Origin: Bradyrhizobium ottawaense | Lineage (GTDB): Bacteria; Pseudomonadota; Alphaproteobacteria; Rhizobiales; Xanthobacteraceae | Length of the DNA: 64,000 nt | Reading direction: 5' to 3' | Assembly: GCF_900099825.1 (NCBI RefSeq) | Contig: NZ_LT629693.1 | Span: 4,599,001 to 4,663,000 of the forward strand | Part shown: one piece after another, positions 33,210 to 41,955 of the stretch | How the letters are laid out: every line of letters begins with the position of its first letter | Position numbering within the stretch: the first letter of the stretch is position 1 | Notes under the pieces: model-generated | The model's input: the letters and a program-made list of their open reading frames with translations, nothing else | What the model was told of the DNA's origin: nothing | Databases searched by the model: none | Program-made: the position numbers and the translations under genes

Positions 33210-34400
33210 ATGGATCTCGCTTTTAGCAAGGAAGAAATCGCGTTTCGTGAGGAGGTTCGCACCTTCTTCAAGGAGAACGTGCCGCCGGCCACCCGCCAGA
33301 AGCTGGTGGAGGGCCGCCACCTCACCAAGGACGAAATGGTCGCCTGGTGGCGCATCCTGAACAAGAAGGGCTGGGGCGTTTCGCACTGGCCGAAGGAATA
33401 TGGCGGCACGGGGTGGACCTCGGTGCAGCACTACATCTTCAACGAAGAGCTGCAGATGCATCCGGCGCCGGCGCCGCTCGCCTTCGGCGTCAGCATGGTC
33501 GGCCCGGTCATCTACACCTTCGGCAACGAGACCCAGAAGAAGCAGTATCTGCCGCGCATCGCCAATGTCGACGATTGGTGGTGCCAGGGCTTTTCGGAGC
33601 CCGGCTCCGGATCCGATCTCGCTTCGCTGAAGACCAAGGCCGAGCGCAGGGGCGACAAGTACATTATCAACGGCCAGAAGACCTGGACCACGCTGGCGCA
33701 GCACGCCGACATGATCTTCTGCCTGTGCCGTACCGACAACAACGCCAAGAAGCAGATGGGCATCTCCTTCATCGTCTTCAGCATGAAGTCGAAGGGCGTC
33801 ACCGTGCGTCCGATCGAGACCATCGACGGCGGCCATGAGGTCAACGAGGTGTTCTTCGACGACGTCGAGGTGCCGGTCGAGAACCTGATCGGCGAGGAGA
33901 ACAAGGGCTGGGATTACGCCAAATTCCTGCTCGGCAACGAGCGTACCGGCATCGCCCGCGTCGGCGTTTCCAAGGAGCGGCTGCGCCGCATCAAGGAACT
34001 CGCCTCCAAGGTCGAGTCCAACGGCAAGCCGGTCTTGGAAGACCAGGGTTTCCGCGAAAAGCTGGCGGCCTGCGAGATCGAGCTGAAGGCGCTCGAACTG
34101 ACCCAGCTCCGCGTCGTCGCCGACGAGGGCAAGCACGGCAAGGGCAAGCCCAACCCGGCGTCCTCGGTGTTGAAGATCAAGGGTTCGGAAATCCAGCAGA
34201 CCACCACCGAACTGCTGATGGAAGTGATCGGCCCGTTCGCCGCGCCCTATGACGAGCATGGCGACGACGGCTCCAACGAGACCATGGACTGGACCGCGCA
34301 GATCGCGCCGAGCTATTTCAACAACCGCAAGGTTTCGATCTACGGCGGCTCCAACGAGATCCAGCGCAACATCATCACCAAGGCGGTGCTGGGGCTTTGA
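33210..34400 (+). CDS. pimC: Acyl-CoA dehydrogenase, large subunit type (PimC-like)
   Basis: FAD-dependent acyl-CoA dehydrogenase of 396 residues that introduces the alpha-beta double bond. Visible are the flavin and substrate segments CQGFSEPGSGSDLASLKTKAERRGDKYIINGQKTWTT and the C-terminal IYGGSNEIQRNIITKAVLGL. An AGGAGG sequence ends seven bases before the ATG. It is 32 bases after the ligase gene. Paired unequal acyl-CoA dehydrogenases like this and the next gene are typical of the pim operon, where they are thought to act as a heteromer. Unlike pimFABCDE, no thiolase gene lies between the ligase and this gene. Confidence 0.87.
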   Translation: MDLAFSKEEIAFREEVRTFFKENVPPATRQKLVEGRHLTKDEMVAWWRILNKKGWGVSHWPKEYGGTGWTSVQHYIFNEELQMHPAPAPLAFGVSMVGPVIYTFGNETQKKQYLPRIANVDDWWCQGFSEPGSGSDLASLKTKAERRGDKYIINGQKTWTTLAQHADMIFCLCRTDNNAKKQMGISFIVFSMKSKGVTVRPIETIDGGHEVNEVFFDDVEVPVENLIGEENKGWDYAKFLLGNERTGIARVGVSKERLRRIKELASKVESNGKPVLEDQGFREKLAACEIELKALELTQLRVVADEGKHGKGKPNPASSVLKIKGSEIQQTTTELLMEVIGPFAAPYDEHGDDGSNETMDWTAQIAPSYFNNRKVSIYGGSNEIQRNIITKAVLGL

Positions 34401-34429
34401 TTGCCGCAGCGACGCGAACGCACGCTTTT

Positions 34430-34511
34430 CGTCATGGCCGGGCTTGACCCGGCCATCCACGCCTTGAGGCAAAAAAGGACGTGGATGCCCGGGACAAGCC
34501 CGGGCATGACG
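34430..34511. repeat. Palindromic intergenic repeat, family D (copy 1)
   Basis: CGTCATGGCCGGGCTTGACCC at the left faces GGGACAAGCCCGGGCATGACG at the right, with CATCCACG / CGTGGATG inner arms. The same design appears at 35737-35820 and, truncated, at 40295-40389. Confidence 0.8.
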
Positions 34512-34566
34512 ACGAATTTGATTAGTCCGGGGGCCGGGAAACGCCTCGGCGCATGAGGAAGAAAAA

Positions 34567-35709
34567 ATGGATTTTGATTTGTCCGAGGAGCAGCGCCTTC
34601 TCAAGGAAAGCATCGACGGTCTTCTGACCGACTCCTACGATTTCGATGCGCGCAAGAAGTACCAGAAGGAGAAGGGCGGCTGGAGCAAGGCTGTCTGGGG
34701 CAAGCTCGCCGAGCAGGGCCTGCTCGGTCTTCCGTTCGCGGAAGCCGACGGCGGCTTCGGCGCCGGCGCGGTCGAAACCATGATCGTGATGGAAGCGCTC
34801 GGCAAGGCGCTGGTGCTGGAGCCGTATCTGGCGACGGTGGTGATCGGCGGCGGTTTTCTGCGCCATGGCGGTTCGGCCGAGCAGAAGGCCGCGCACATTC
34901 CGGGCATCATCGACGGCAGCAAGACTTTTGCCTTCGCGCAGCTCGAGAAGAACTCGCGCTACGACCTGTTCGACGTCGCGACTTCCGCGAAGAAGAAGGG
35001 CGCCGGCTGGGTCATCGACGGCGAAAAGTTCGTCGTGCTCAACGGCGAGAACGCCGACACGCTGATCGTGACCGCGCGCACCAGCGGTGCGAAGCGCGAC
35101 AAGAGCGGCGTCGGCGTATTTATCGTGCCGGCCAACGCCAAGGGCGTCACCCGCAAGGGCTATCCGACCCAGGACGGCATGCACGCCGCTGACATTACCC
35201 TGACCGGCGTCGAGGTCGGCGCCGATGCCGCGATCGGCGATCCCGAGAACGGTCTGGCGCTGATTGAGCGCGTGGTCGACGAGGCCCGCACCGCGATGTG
35301 CGCGGAAGCGGTCGGCGCGATGGATGAATCGCTCAAGTCCACCGTCGAGTACCTGAAGACCCGAAAACAGTTCGGCGTCGCGATCGGCACCTTCCAGACC
35401 CTGCAGCACCGCGCCGCCGACATGTTCGTCGCTTGCGAACAGGCCCGCAGCATGTCGATGTTCGCGACCATGGCGGCCGATTTCGACAGCGCCAAGGAGC
35501 GCGCGACCGCGGTCGCCGCGGCCAAGGTGCAGATCGGCAAGTCGCTGAAGTTCGTCGGCCAGCAGTCGATCCAGCTTCACGGCGGCATCGGCATGACCCA
35601 GGAAGCCAAGATCGGCCACTACTTCAAGCGGCTGACCATGATCGAAAACACCTTTGGCGACACCGACTACCATCTCCGCCGCGTCACCGACGCCGGCGGG
35701 CTGGTGTGA
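34567..35709 (+). CDS. pimD: Acyl-CoA dehydrogenase, small subunit type (PimD-like)
   Basis: Second acyl-CoA dehydrogenase, 380 residues. It begins MDFDLSEEQRLLKESIDGLL and keeps the mid-domain FAFAQLEKNSRYDLFDVATSAKKKGAGWVIDGEKFVVLNG and the C-terminal four-helix region with RKQFGVAIGTFQTLQHRAADMF and GGIGMTQEAKIGHYFKRLTMIENTFGD. AGGAAGAAAAA precedes the ATG. The C-terminal segment lacks the usual NEIQR-type ending of the large subunit, as in other small-subunit members, so it probably works with the preceding gene product. A family D palindrome separates the two genes. Confidence 0.85.
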   Translation: MDFDLSEEQRLLKESIDGLLTDSYDFDARKKYQKEKGGWSKAVWGKLAEQGLLGLPFAEADGGFGAGAVETMIVMEALGKALVLEPYLATVVIGGGFLRHGGSAEQKAAHIPGIIDGSKTFAFAQLEKNSRYDLFDVATSAKKKGAGWVIDGEKFVVLNGENADTLIVTARTSGAKRDKSGVGVFIVPANAKGVTRKGYPTQDGMHAADITLTGVEVGADAAIGDPENGLALIERVVDEARTAMCAEAVGAMDESLKSTVEYLKTRKQFGVAIGTFQTLQHRAADMFVACEQARSMSMFATMAADFDSAKERATAVAAAKVQIGKSLKFVGQQSIQLHGGIGMTQEAKIGHYFKRLTMIENTFGDTDYHLRRVTDAGGLV

Positions 35710-35736
35710 TTTAGCCGACCGCATCTCCGCAATAGT

Positions 35737-35820
35737 CGTCATGCCCGGCCTTGTGCCGGGCATCCACGTCTTAGGCGGCAAAGTAAGTCGCGGATGGCCG
35801 GGTCAAGCCCGGCCATGACG
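35737..35820. repeat. Palindromic intergenic repeat, family D (copy 2)
   Basis: CGTCATGCCCGGCCTTGTGCC faces GTCAAGCCCGGCCATGACG, with CATCCACGTCTT in the middle. It fills the gap between the second acyl-CoA dehydrogenase and the SDR. Confidence 0.8.
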
Positions 35821-35861
35821 AAAGAAGAATCGCAAACGAATAAAAACAGGGAGTGCGTATC

Positions 35862-36635
35862 GTGAAGGGAACCCCGTTCGATCTCACCGGAAAAGTCGCC
35901 GTTGTCACCGGCTCCAGCCGCGGCATCGGCCGCTCATCGGCTGAGCTGCTGGCAAAACTCGGCGCCAAGGTCGTGATCTCCAGCCGCAAGGCCGATGCCT
36001 GCCAGGAAGTCGCCGACGGCATCAAGAAGTCCGGCGGCGACGCCCATGTCATCCCCTGCAACATCTCGCGCCGCGCCGAAGTCGACGGGCTGATCGCAGG
36101 CTCGATCAAGCACTACGGCAAGGTCGACATTCTCGTCTGCAACGCCGCGGTGAATCCGTATTACGGCCCGCTGCTCGACATCACGGACGAGGCCTTCGAC
36201 AAGATCATGGGCTCGAACGTCAAGAGCAACATCTGGCTCTGCGCCCAGGCGATCCCGCAGATGGCGGCGCGCGGCAACGGCTCGGTCGTCATCATCTCCT
36301 CGATCGGCGGCTTCCGCGGTTCGACCGTGATCGGCGCCTACGGAATTTCCAAGGCCGCGGATTTTTCGCTGTGCCGCAGCCTCGCCGGCGAATGGGGCCC
36401 GAAGGGCGTTCGCGTCAACTGCGTCGCACCCGGCCTGGTCAAGACCGATTTTGCCAAGGCGCTGTGGGAAGACCCTGATAACCTGAAGCGCCGCACCGCC
36501 AGCACGCCGCTGCGCCGCATTGGCGAACCCGACGAAATCGCCGGCGCCGTGGCCTATCTCGGCTCCGACGCCTCGACCTTCATGACCGGCCAGACCATCG
36601 TGGTCGACGGCGGCGTCACGACCGCTTCGACGTGA
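35862..36635 (+). CDS. Short-chain dehydrogenase/reductase
   Basis: SDR-family oxidoreductase, 257 residues from the GTG at 35862. An earlier in-frame GTG (35853) directly abuts the AGGGAG ribosome site, whereas 35862 has proper spacing. The cofactor motif TGSSRGIG is present, and the second strand ends in SSRK, which favours NADP. The catalytic serine is in VVIISSIGG, and the YGISK tetrad motif is near residue 160. The end of the protein (FMTGQTIVVDGGVTTAS) is standard. It closes the pim-like operon and may handle a 3-oxo or 3-hydroxy acyl intermediate; nothing in the sequence fixes the substrate. Confidence 0.83.
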   Translation: MKGTPFDLTGKVAVVTGSSRGIGRSSAELLAKLGAKVVISSRKADACQEVADGIKKSGGDAHVIPCNISRRAEVDGLIAGSIKHYGKVDILVCNAAVNPYYGPLLDITDEAFDKIMGSNVKSNIWLCAQAIPQMAARGNGSVVIISSIGGFRGSTVIGAYGISKAADFSLCRSLAGEWGPKGVRVNCVAPGLVKTDFAKALWEDPDNLKRRTASTPLRRIGEPDEIAGAVAYLGSDASTFMTGQTIVVDGGVTTAST

Positions 36636-36645
36636 GGCGTTCTCT

Positions 36646-36835
36646 CTTACCCTCCCCTGGAGGGGGAGGGTCGACGCGCGTGTAACGCGCGGCGGGGTGG
36701 GGTGATCTCTCAACTCGGGCACTGTTGGATGGGGAGAGACCTTCACCCCACCCCGTCTCGCATTTCGCTTCGCTGCATGCGAGCCGACCCACGAGCGAGC
36801 TCCGCTCGTCTCGGACCCCTCCAGGGGAGGGTGAA
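36646..36835. repeat. Repeat family A, complete inverted pair without gene (A5)
   Basis: The left half (CTTACCCTCCCCTGGAGGGG ... GGGGTGGGGTGA) and the right half (TCACCCCACCCCG ... CCCCTCCAGGGGAGGGTGAA) are inverted copies around a centre that starts TCTCTCAACTCGGGCACTGT. It fills most of the gap before glycerol kinase. The matching element is at 42714-42896. Confidence 0.8.
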
Positions 36836-36912
36836 ACTCTGCCCCATATTGACCTTCCCCTTCCAATCCGATCACCTTGCCGCAACCAACCATCGTTCCG
36901 GGAAGCAACGTC

Positions 36913-38418
36913 ATGTCCTTTGTGCTGGCCATCGATCAGGGCACCACATCCTCGCGCGCCATCGTGTTTCGCTCGGATATTTCCGTCGCCGCCACCGCGC
37001 AAGCTGAATTCCCGCAGCATTTTCCGGCGTCCGGCTGGGTCGAGCACGAGCCGGAGGATATCTGGACTTCGACCGTCATGGTGTGCCGTGACGCGCTGGA
37101 AAAAGCCGGGTTGAAGGCCAAGGACATCGCCGCGATCGGGATCACCAACCAGCGCGAGACCACGGTGGTGTGGGACCGCGCCACCGGGCAGGCCGTGCAC
37201 CGCGCCATCGTCTGGCAGGATCGCCGCACCGCCGATGTCTGCGCCAGACTGAAAGCCGAAGGCCACGAGCCGGCGATTTCGGCCAAGACCGGCCTGATCA
37301 TCGATCCCTATTTTTCCGGCACGAAAGTCGCTTGGATCCTCGATCACGTACCGGGCGCGCGGGCGCGCGCCGAGCGCGGCGAGCTGATGTTCGGCACCGT
37401 CGATTGCTACCTGCTGTGGCGGCTGACCGCCGGCCGCGTCCACGCCACCGACGCCACCAACGCCTCGCGCACGCTGCTGTTCAACATCCACACCGGCGAG
37501 TGGGACGACGATCTGCTAAAACTGTTGCGCGTGCCGCGCTCGATGTTGCCGGAAGTAAAAGACTCCTCCGCCAAATTCGGCGACAGCGACGCCAGCCTGT
37601 TCGGCGGCCCGATCGCCATTTCCGGCATCGCCGGCGACCAGCAGGCTGCGACCATCGGCCAGGCCTGCTTCACGCCCGGCATGATGAAGTCGACCTACGG
37701 CACCGGCTGCTTCGCGCTGCTCAACACCGGCACGACGCCGGTGGCCTCGAAGAACAAGCTGCTGACGACGATCGCTTATCAGCTCAAGGGAAAGCGCACC
37801 TACGCGCTCGAAGGTTCGATCTTCGTCGCCGGCAGCGCGGTGCAGTGGCTGCGCGACGGGCTCGGGATCATCAAGCAGGCCAGCGAGACCGGCCCGCTCG
37901 CCGACAAATCCGATTCGATGCAATCGGTCTACCTGGTGCCGGCCTTCGTCGGCCTCGGCGCGCCCTACTGGAATCCGCGCGTCCGCGGCGCGCTGTTCGG
38001 CCTCACCCGCAACACCGGCCCCGCCGAACTCGCGCATGCCGCGCTGGAAAGCGTCTGCTACCAGACCTTCGATCTCTGGGCCGCGATGCGCGCCGACTGG
38101 CCGGATGCGAAGGGAGCCAACATCGTGCTCCGCGTCGATGGCGGCATGACCGCCTCCGATTGGACCATGCAGCGCCTCGCCGATCTCCTGGACGCGCCGG
38201 TCGACCGCCCGATGATCCAGGAAACCACCGCCCTCGGCGCCGCCTATCTCGCCGGGCTCGCAGCAGGCGTCTATCCGGAGCCCGCAAAATTCGCCGACAA
38301 CTGGCGCCTCGAACACCGCTTCAAGCCGGCGATGAGCCAGGCGACGCGGGAGCGGAAGCTCGCCGGCTGGGCGCGGGCGGTGAAGGGGGTGTTGGCGAGT
38401 GATGAGGGGGAGGGGTAG
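36913..38418 (+). CDS. glpK: Glycerol kinase
   Basis: Phosphorylates glycerol to sn-glycerol 3-phosphate with ATP in the cytoplasm. The 501-residue product has the FGGY-kinase signatures: [15 protein letters not shown] at the N-terminus (phosphate-1 loop), the [17 protein letters not shown] segment near residues 79-95, [13 protein letters not shown] near 260-272, and [19 protein letters not shown] near 434-452. I use the ATG at 36913, which has GGGAAG upstream and gives the standard [10 protein letters not shown] start; a TTG 36 bases earlier is in frame but poorly placed. No glpF or glpD gene is adjacent. A family A repeat precedes it, so it is probably transcribed alone. Confidence 0.95.
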   Translation: MSFVLAIDQGTTSSRAIVFRSDISVAATAQAEFPQHFPASGWVEHEPEDIWTSTVMVCRDALEKAGLKAKDIAAIGITNQRETTVVWDRATGQAVHRAIVWQDRRTADVCARLKAEGHEPAISAKTGLIIDPYFSGTKVAWILDHVPGARARAERGELMFGTVDCYLLWRLTAGRVHATDATNASRTLLFNIHTGEWDDDLLKLLRVPRSMLPEVKDSSAKFGDSDASLFGGPIAISGIAGDQQAATIGQACFTPGMMKSTYGTGCFALLNTGTTPVASKNKLLTTIAYQLKGKRTYALEGSIFVAGSAVQWLRDGLGIIKQASETGPLADKSDSMQSVYLVPAFVGLGAPYWNPRVRGALFGLTRNTGPAELAHAALESVCYQTFDLWAAMRADWPDAKGANIVLRVDGGMTASDWTMQRLADLLDAPVDRPMIQETTALGAAYLAGLAAGVYPEPAKFADNWRLEHRFKPAMSQATRERKLAGWARAVKGVLASDEGEG

Positions 38419-38498
38419 CGTCTTCCACAACACCGGATAGCGCGCACGGGCGCCTTGACCTTGCTTTGGTTGTATTTATGAATGGGCACTCTTTTTAG

Positions 38499-40289
38499 AT
38501 GCCAACTCAGAGAGTTGCCTTGCCTCATTCTACTATCTACTTGCCCAAATACGAAAAGAGCCACGCTCTAATTGTAGGCATCAATGCTTACGCCAATACT
38601 GGCCCGCTATTGCACGCGACAAATGACGCCACTGCGGTTGCAGAAATTCTCCAACGGAGATTCAACTTTGCACCAGAAAATGTGAAGGTGCTGTTGGATT
38701 TGGACGCAACGCGCGAAAGAATTCTGCAGGCGTTTTTGGCTCTTTCTGACTTCTCAAAGGTGGGCCCGAACGACAGGGTCATGATCTTTTTCGCCGGTCA
38801 TGGTCATACCGTGACTGGAAGGCGAGGCGAAACGGGCTTTCTTGTTCCAGTTGATGGCAAGGCGGATGACCTTGCAACTCTGATCCGATGGGATGAGTTG
38901 ACTCGAAATGCCGATCTAATAAATGCAAAGCATATGCTTTTTTTGATGGATGCTTGTTACGGAGGATTGGCGCTTACGCGAACGATCATCCCGCCCGGAA
39001 GCATGCGGTTCCTAAAAGACATGCTTCAGCGCTATTCTCGCCAGGTGCTTACCGCTGGAAAAGCTGACGAGGTCGTGTCGGACGCTGGAGGAACTCGCCC
39101 CGGCCACTCCATCTTCACGTCGCACCTACTGGACGGGTTGGAGGGAGCGATAGGCAGCGCTGATGCACCGATCACGGGTCACGGCTTGATGGCCTATGTC
39201 TATAAGAAGGTCGGAGGCGATCCTCACTCGCACCAAACACCACACTTCGGGTTCTTTGATGGAGATGGTGATTTCATATTCGATACTTCGATTCTGGAGA
39301 AGATTGAGAGTCAGGCGTCCTCAGAGCCGCAGGCAGATCGTGACGTGTTCATCAAGGGTCCGTCATTTGAAGTGCCTGTACCGACAAGGTCGGATACGGT
39401 CGCCGATGTTTTGAAGAGTCTGGTTGCCAATCCAAATGACAGAATTAAACTAAATGACTTCATAAATGAGCAGCTAAGGCGAGCTGGCGAAAAGCTTTCG
39501 CAAGAAAAATTCCCTGCGAACGATGCCGTCACCGATGAGAAATTCGCATCGCGCCTGCAACAGTATGAAGAAGCCATCCAAGATCTTGTAACCGTCGTTA
39601 TGGTTCTGGCGCACTGGGGTGAACCGGAGCACGTTAGATTGCTTGAGCGGGTGTTTGCTCGTATTTCTGAAGTTGGAAAAGCTAACTCTGGCATCGTCGT
39701 TTGGCTCAGACTGGCATGGTATCCTCTCTTGGTCTTGATGTACGCAGCAGGAATTTCAGCATTAGCCGCGCGACGGTATGATACACTTAAGGTGGCGCTG
39801 TTCGCTCCGGTCTATTCCGAAATGAAACTTTCAGGCAGGTCTGATCCGCCGCTCGTTTTGGCTGTTGTTGCAAATCTGACAGAGATTGCTGAGGACTTCA
39901 AAAGACTTCCCGATATGGAAAGGAGATACGTGCCTCGTAGCGAGCACATATACAAAAAGGTTCAACCATTTCTAGAGGATGAGCTTTTCCTTGGCAGAAG
40001 TTACGATAAGCTTTTTGATGATTTCGAAATATTCTTGGCGCTTTCATTTGCAGATATTCGCGACGATGACGTGAAGGCCCATGTTTGGGGGCCTCCGGGC
40101 CGTTTTGCTTGGAAGGAGAGGGGGCGCTTCAGTGATGAGAAGGTATATTCAAACTTCATCGCCCAGGTAAAATCGCAAGGCGAGGGTTGGGCGCCACTTA
40201 AAGAAGGATTCTTTCGAGGATCGAGCAAACGATTTTCTGAGGTTGCGGATGCTTACGCGCACCTCTTGTCTCAAATAAATTGGTGGTAG
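38499..40289 (+). CDS. Caspase-like (C14) protease with uncharacterised C-terminal region
   Basis: Predicted cysteine protease of 596 residues. Residues 20-262 form a caspase p20/p10 fold: SHALIVGINAYANTGPLLHATNDA at the start, the catalytic histidine at 101 in FFAGHGH, the catalytic cysteine at 153 in LFLMDACYGG, and the closing HFGFFDGDGDFIF. Residues 265-596 match no family I can name; they are charged and helical, with one hydrophobic stretch at about 401-423 (VWLRLAWYPLLVLMYAAGISALA). The gene is visibly AT-richer than its surroundings (many AAA, AAT, TTT codons) and has no clear ribosome site, suggesting recent transfer. An effector-plus-sensor layout of this kind is common in antiphage proteins, but a defence role is inference. 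Confidence 0.8.
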   Translation: MPTQRVALPHSTIYLPKYEKSHALIVGINAYANTGPLLHATNDATAVAEILQRRFNFAPENVKVLLDLDATRERILQAFLALSDFSKVGPNDRVMIFFAGHGHTVTGRRGETGFLVPVDGKADDLATLIRWDELTRNADLINAKHMLFLMDACYGGLALTRTIIPPGSMRFLKDMLQRYSRQVLTAGKADEVVSDAGGTRPGHSIFTSHLLDGLEGAIGSADAPITGHGLMAYVYKKVGGDPHSHQTPHFGFFDGDGDFIFDTSILEKIESQASSEPQADRDVFIKGPSFEVPVPTRSDTVADVLKSLVANPNDRIKLNDFINEQLRRAGEKLSQEKFPANDAVTDEKFASRLQQYEEAIQDLVTVVMVLAHWGEPEHVRLLERVFARISEVGKANSGIVVWLRLAWYPLLVLMYAAGISALAARRYDTLKVALFAPVYSEMKLSGRSDPPLVLAVVANLTEIAEDFKRLPDMERRYVPRSEHIYKKVQPFLEDELFLGRSYDKLFDDFEIFLALSFADIRDDDVKAHVWGPPGRFAWKERGRFSDEKVYSNFIAQVKSQGEGWAPLKEGFFRGSSKRFSEVADAYAHLLSQINWW

Positions 40290-40294
40290 TGCTA

Positions 40295-40389
40295 CATCCA
40301 AGTCTTGCTTTCCTGCGTGAGGCAAAGACGTGGATGGCCGGATCATCTAGCCTGAAGACGCGCTTCGCGCTCTCGCCCGGCCATGACGA
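40295..40389. repeat. Family D repeat, left arm missing (copy 3)
   Basis: The element starts at the inner CATCCAAGTCTT and continues through GACGTGGATGGCCGG to CCCGGCCATGACG, but the outer left arm seen in copies 1 and 2 is absent. The break lies six bases after the caspase-like gene's stop codon. Confidence 0.6.
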
Positions 40390-40406
40390 ATGTGTGTGAG
40401 GTAGCA

Positions 40407-41033
40407 ATGATCCTGATCGGCCAATACGACTCCCCCTTTGTCCGCCGCGTCGCGATTGCGTTGCGGCTGTATGGGCTGCCGTTCGAGCACAAGCCATGGT
40501 CGACCTTCGGCGATGCGGACAAGATCGCGCCGTATAACCCGCTGCGGCGGGTGCCGACGCTGGTGCTGGATAGCGGCGAGGCGCTGATCGAGAGCGCCGT
40601 GATGCTGGATTATCTCGACGATCGCGTCGGGCCCGACAAGGCGATGATCCCACCGCACGGCGAGGGGCGCTGGCGGCAACAGCGGATTGCCGCGCTCGCC
40701 ATGGGGCTCGGCGACAAGGGCGTCAGTCTCCTGTACGAGCGGGTGCTGCGGCAGGAAAAGCTCGCGCTCTGGGTCGAGCGCTGCGAGGCGCAGATCGCGG
40801 GCGTGCTCGCGGTGCTGGAAAAGGAACGCGCAGCGGTCGCAACACCGTATTGGTTCGGCGACCGCATCGGCCACGCCGACATCGCGGTCGCCTGCGCGCT
40901 GCGTTTTACCGGCGAGGCGCATCCTGCTTTGTTCGGCACGCGCTATCCGGCGCTGCAGGCGCATGCAGCACGCTGCGAAGCGTTGCCGGTGTTCGGGGAA
41001 ATCGTGCAGCCGCTGGCGCCGCCAAAGGGGTGA
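40407..41033 (+). CDS. Glutathione S-transferase family protein
   Basis: Cytosolic GST-like enzyme of 208 residues. The thioredoxin-fold N-terminus has IGQYDSPFVRRVAIALRLYGLPFEHKPW, followed by NPLRRVPTLVLDSGEALIESAVMLDYLDD, where the cis-proline (VPT) and the ES pair contact glutathione. The helical C-terminal domain has WFGDRIGHADIAVACALRF. An in-frame ATG at 40383 lies inside a repeat, so I start at 40407, which has GAGGTAGCA upstream and gives the usual short N-terminus. No neighbouring catabolic gene hints at its substrate. Confidence 0.83.
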   Translation: MILIGQYDSPFVRRVAIALRLYGLPFEHKPWSTFGDADKIAPYNPLRRVPTLVLDSGEALIESAVMLDYLDDRVGPDKAMIPPHGEGRWRQQRIAALAMGLGDKGVSLLYERVLRQEKLALWVERCEAQIAGVLAVLEKERAAVATPYWFGDRIGHADIAVACALRFTGEAHPALFGTRYPALQAHAARCEALPVFGEIVQPLAPPKG

Positions 41034-41041
41034 GCCGCACC

Positions 41042-41193
41042 GGCATTGCGAGCCAACGGGCCGGGCGAACGCCCGCCCGATGACAGGCTCCGCGAAGCAA
41101 TCCATCTATCTACACGAAGAAAGAATGGATTGCTTCCGCCTTCGCTCTTTGAGCTTCGGCGGACAAGTCGTCGCTTCGCTCCTCGCAATGACG
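41042..41193. repeat. Palindromic intergenic repeat, family B (copy 2)
   Basis: It has the GCATTGCGAGCC ... CCTCGCAATGACGG ends of copy 1 (16339-16458) in inverse orientation, with CCGCGAAGCAATCCAT and AATGGATTGCTTCCGCC inside. An extra stretch (CTTTGAGCTTCGGCGGACAA) lengthens the right half. Confidence 0.75.
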
Positions 41194-41202
41194 GCGCGAT
41201 CA

Positions 41203-41760
41203 TCATGAGTCGCCTTCTCCCGCAACAACGAATTCATCCGGCGCCCTGCGACAAAGTAGCCCGACGGGCAAATCACCAAGCATGTCCAGCCCTTCGCGGA
41301 AAAATATTCCGCTTGGGCCGTCGGGCAAATCAGCTTTAGGACGCCCGCCATCCTGTCCCGCCAGAGGGGCGTCGGCCGTCGTCGCAAACGAGGGGCAGGG
41401 AGCGGTGGACGTAGCAGCGCGAAGGCGAACGCGCCAATGCCCGGCGAAGCCTTTTGGCGAAGACGGGTGGCTGCGTACGGTGAAGTCGTTTGGGTCCGAC
41501 GCCCCGGTGCTGGCGTCAAGTGAGCGGAGCAATCTGCTGATGATGGTGGCAAGAAAGCCGGTCACCAGGACGATCACGTATAAGCCGTAAAGCCATTGCG
41601 CAGGGAAGGCCGGGTGTTCTCCGCTGAACCTGTATGCTCGTGTGCAGCATTTTTATACACATCGCACGCGAGACCGCGGGTGCAGCGCGCATCCGGTCTT
41701 CCCTGCGCCCTCTGATTTTCATGGGGCAAGGTTTTCTTTCAAAACTCCGGGCGCATGGCG
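41203..41760. other. Non-coding block of about 550 bp, recurrent type
   Basis: No convincing gene: the open frames here lack ribosome sites and family features and have implausible composition. Visible structure includes a repeated CGGGCAAATCA (41265 and 41322) and a GCGGAA...TTCCGC hairpin near 41297-41313. From memory, very similar sequence recurs between genes in many Bradyrhizobium genomes, where it is often mis-annotated as short hypothetical proteins. It may be a structured repeat or the remains of an element; I could not assign it. Confidence 0.45.
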
Positions 41761-41818
41761 CCGCGAGAATAGTTTCTGCTGTTTGAAATTCGAATAGAGC
41801 GCGTGGGTAATCGCTCCC

Positions 41819-41937
41819 CGTCGTCCCGGCGAACGCCGGGACCCATACGCCGCGGCGGTCGGTGCGGGCAAAATGTTAGCTACCGCGTCTCACCGATAAA
41901 TTACGCGGTATAGGTCCCGGCGTTCGCCGGGACGACG
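41819..41937. repeat. Palindromic intergenic repeat, family E (copy 1)
   Basis: CGTCGTCCCGGCGAACGCCG faces CGGCGTTCGCCGGGACGACG with GGGACCCATA / TATAGGTCCC inner arms. Copy 2 is at 49103-49225. It lies between the non-coding block and the maleylacetoacetate isomerase-like gene. Confidence 0.8.
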
Positions 41938-41955
41938 CATGGATGGTGGCTGCGC

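Noticed and set aside
41203..41577. Minus-strand 124-codon frame in the gap before the maleylacetoacetate isomerase-like gene
   Set aside because: This resembles recurrent mis-annotated hypothetical proteins of Bradyrhizobium; composition is implausible and there is no ribosome site. Treated as non-coding.
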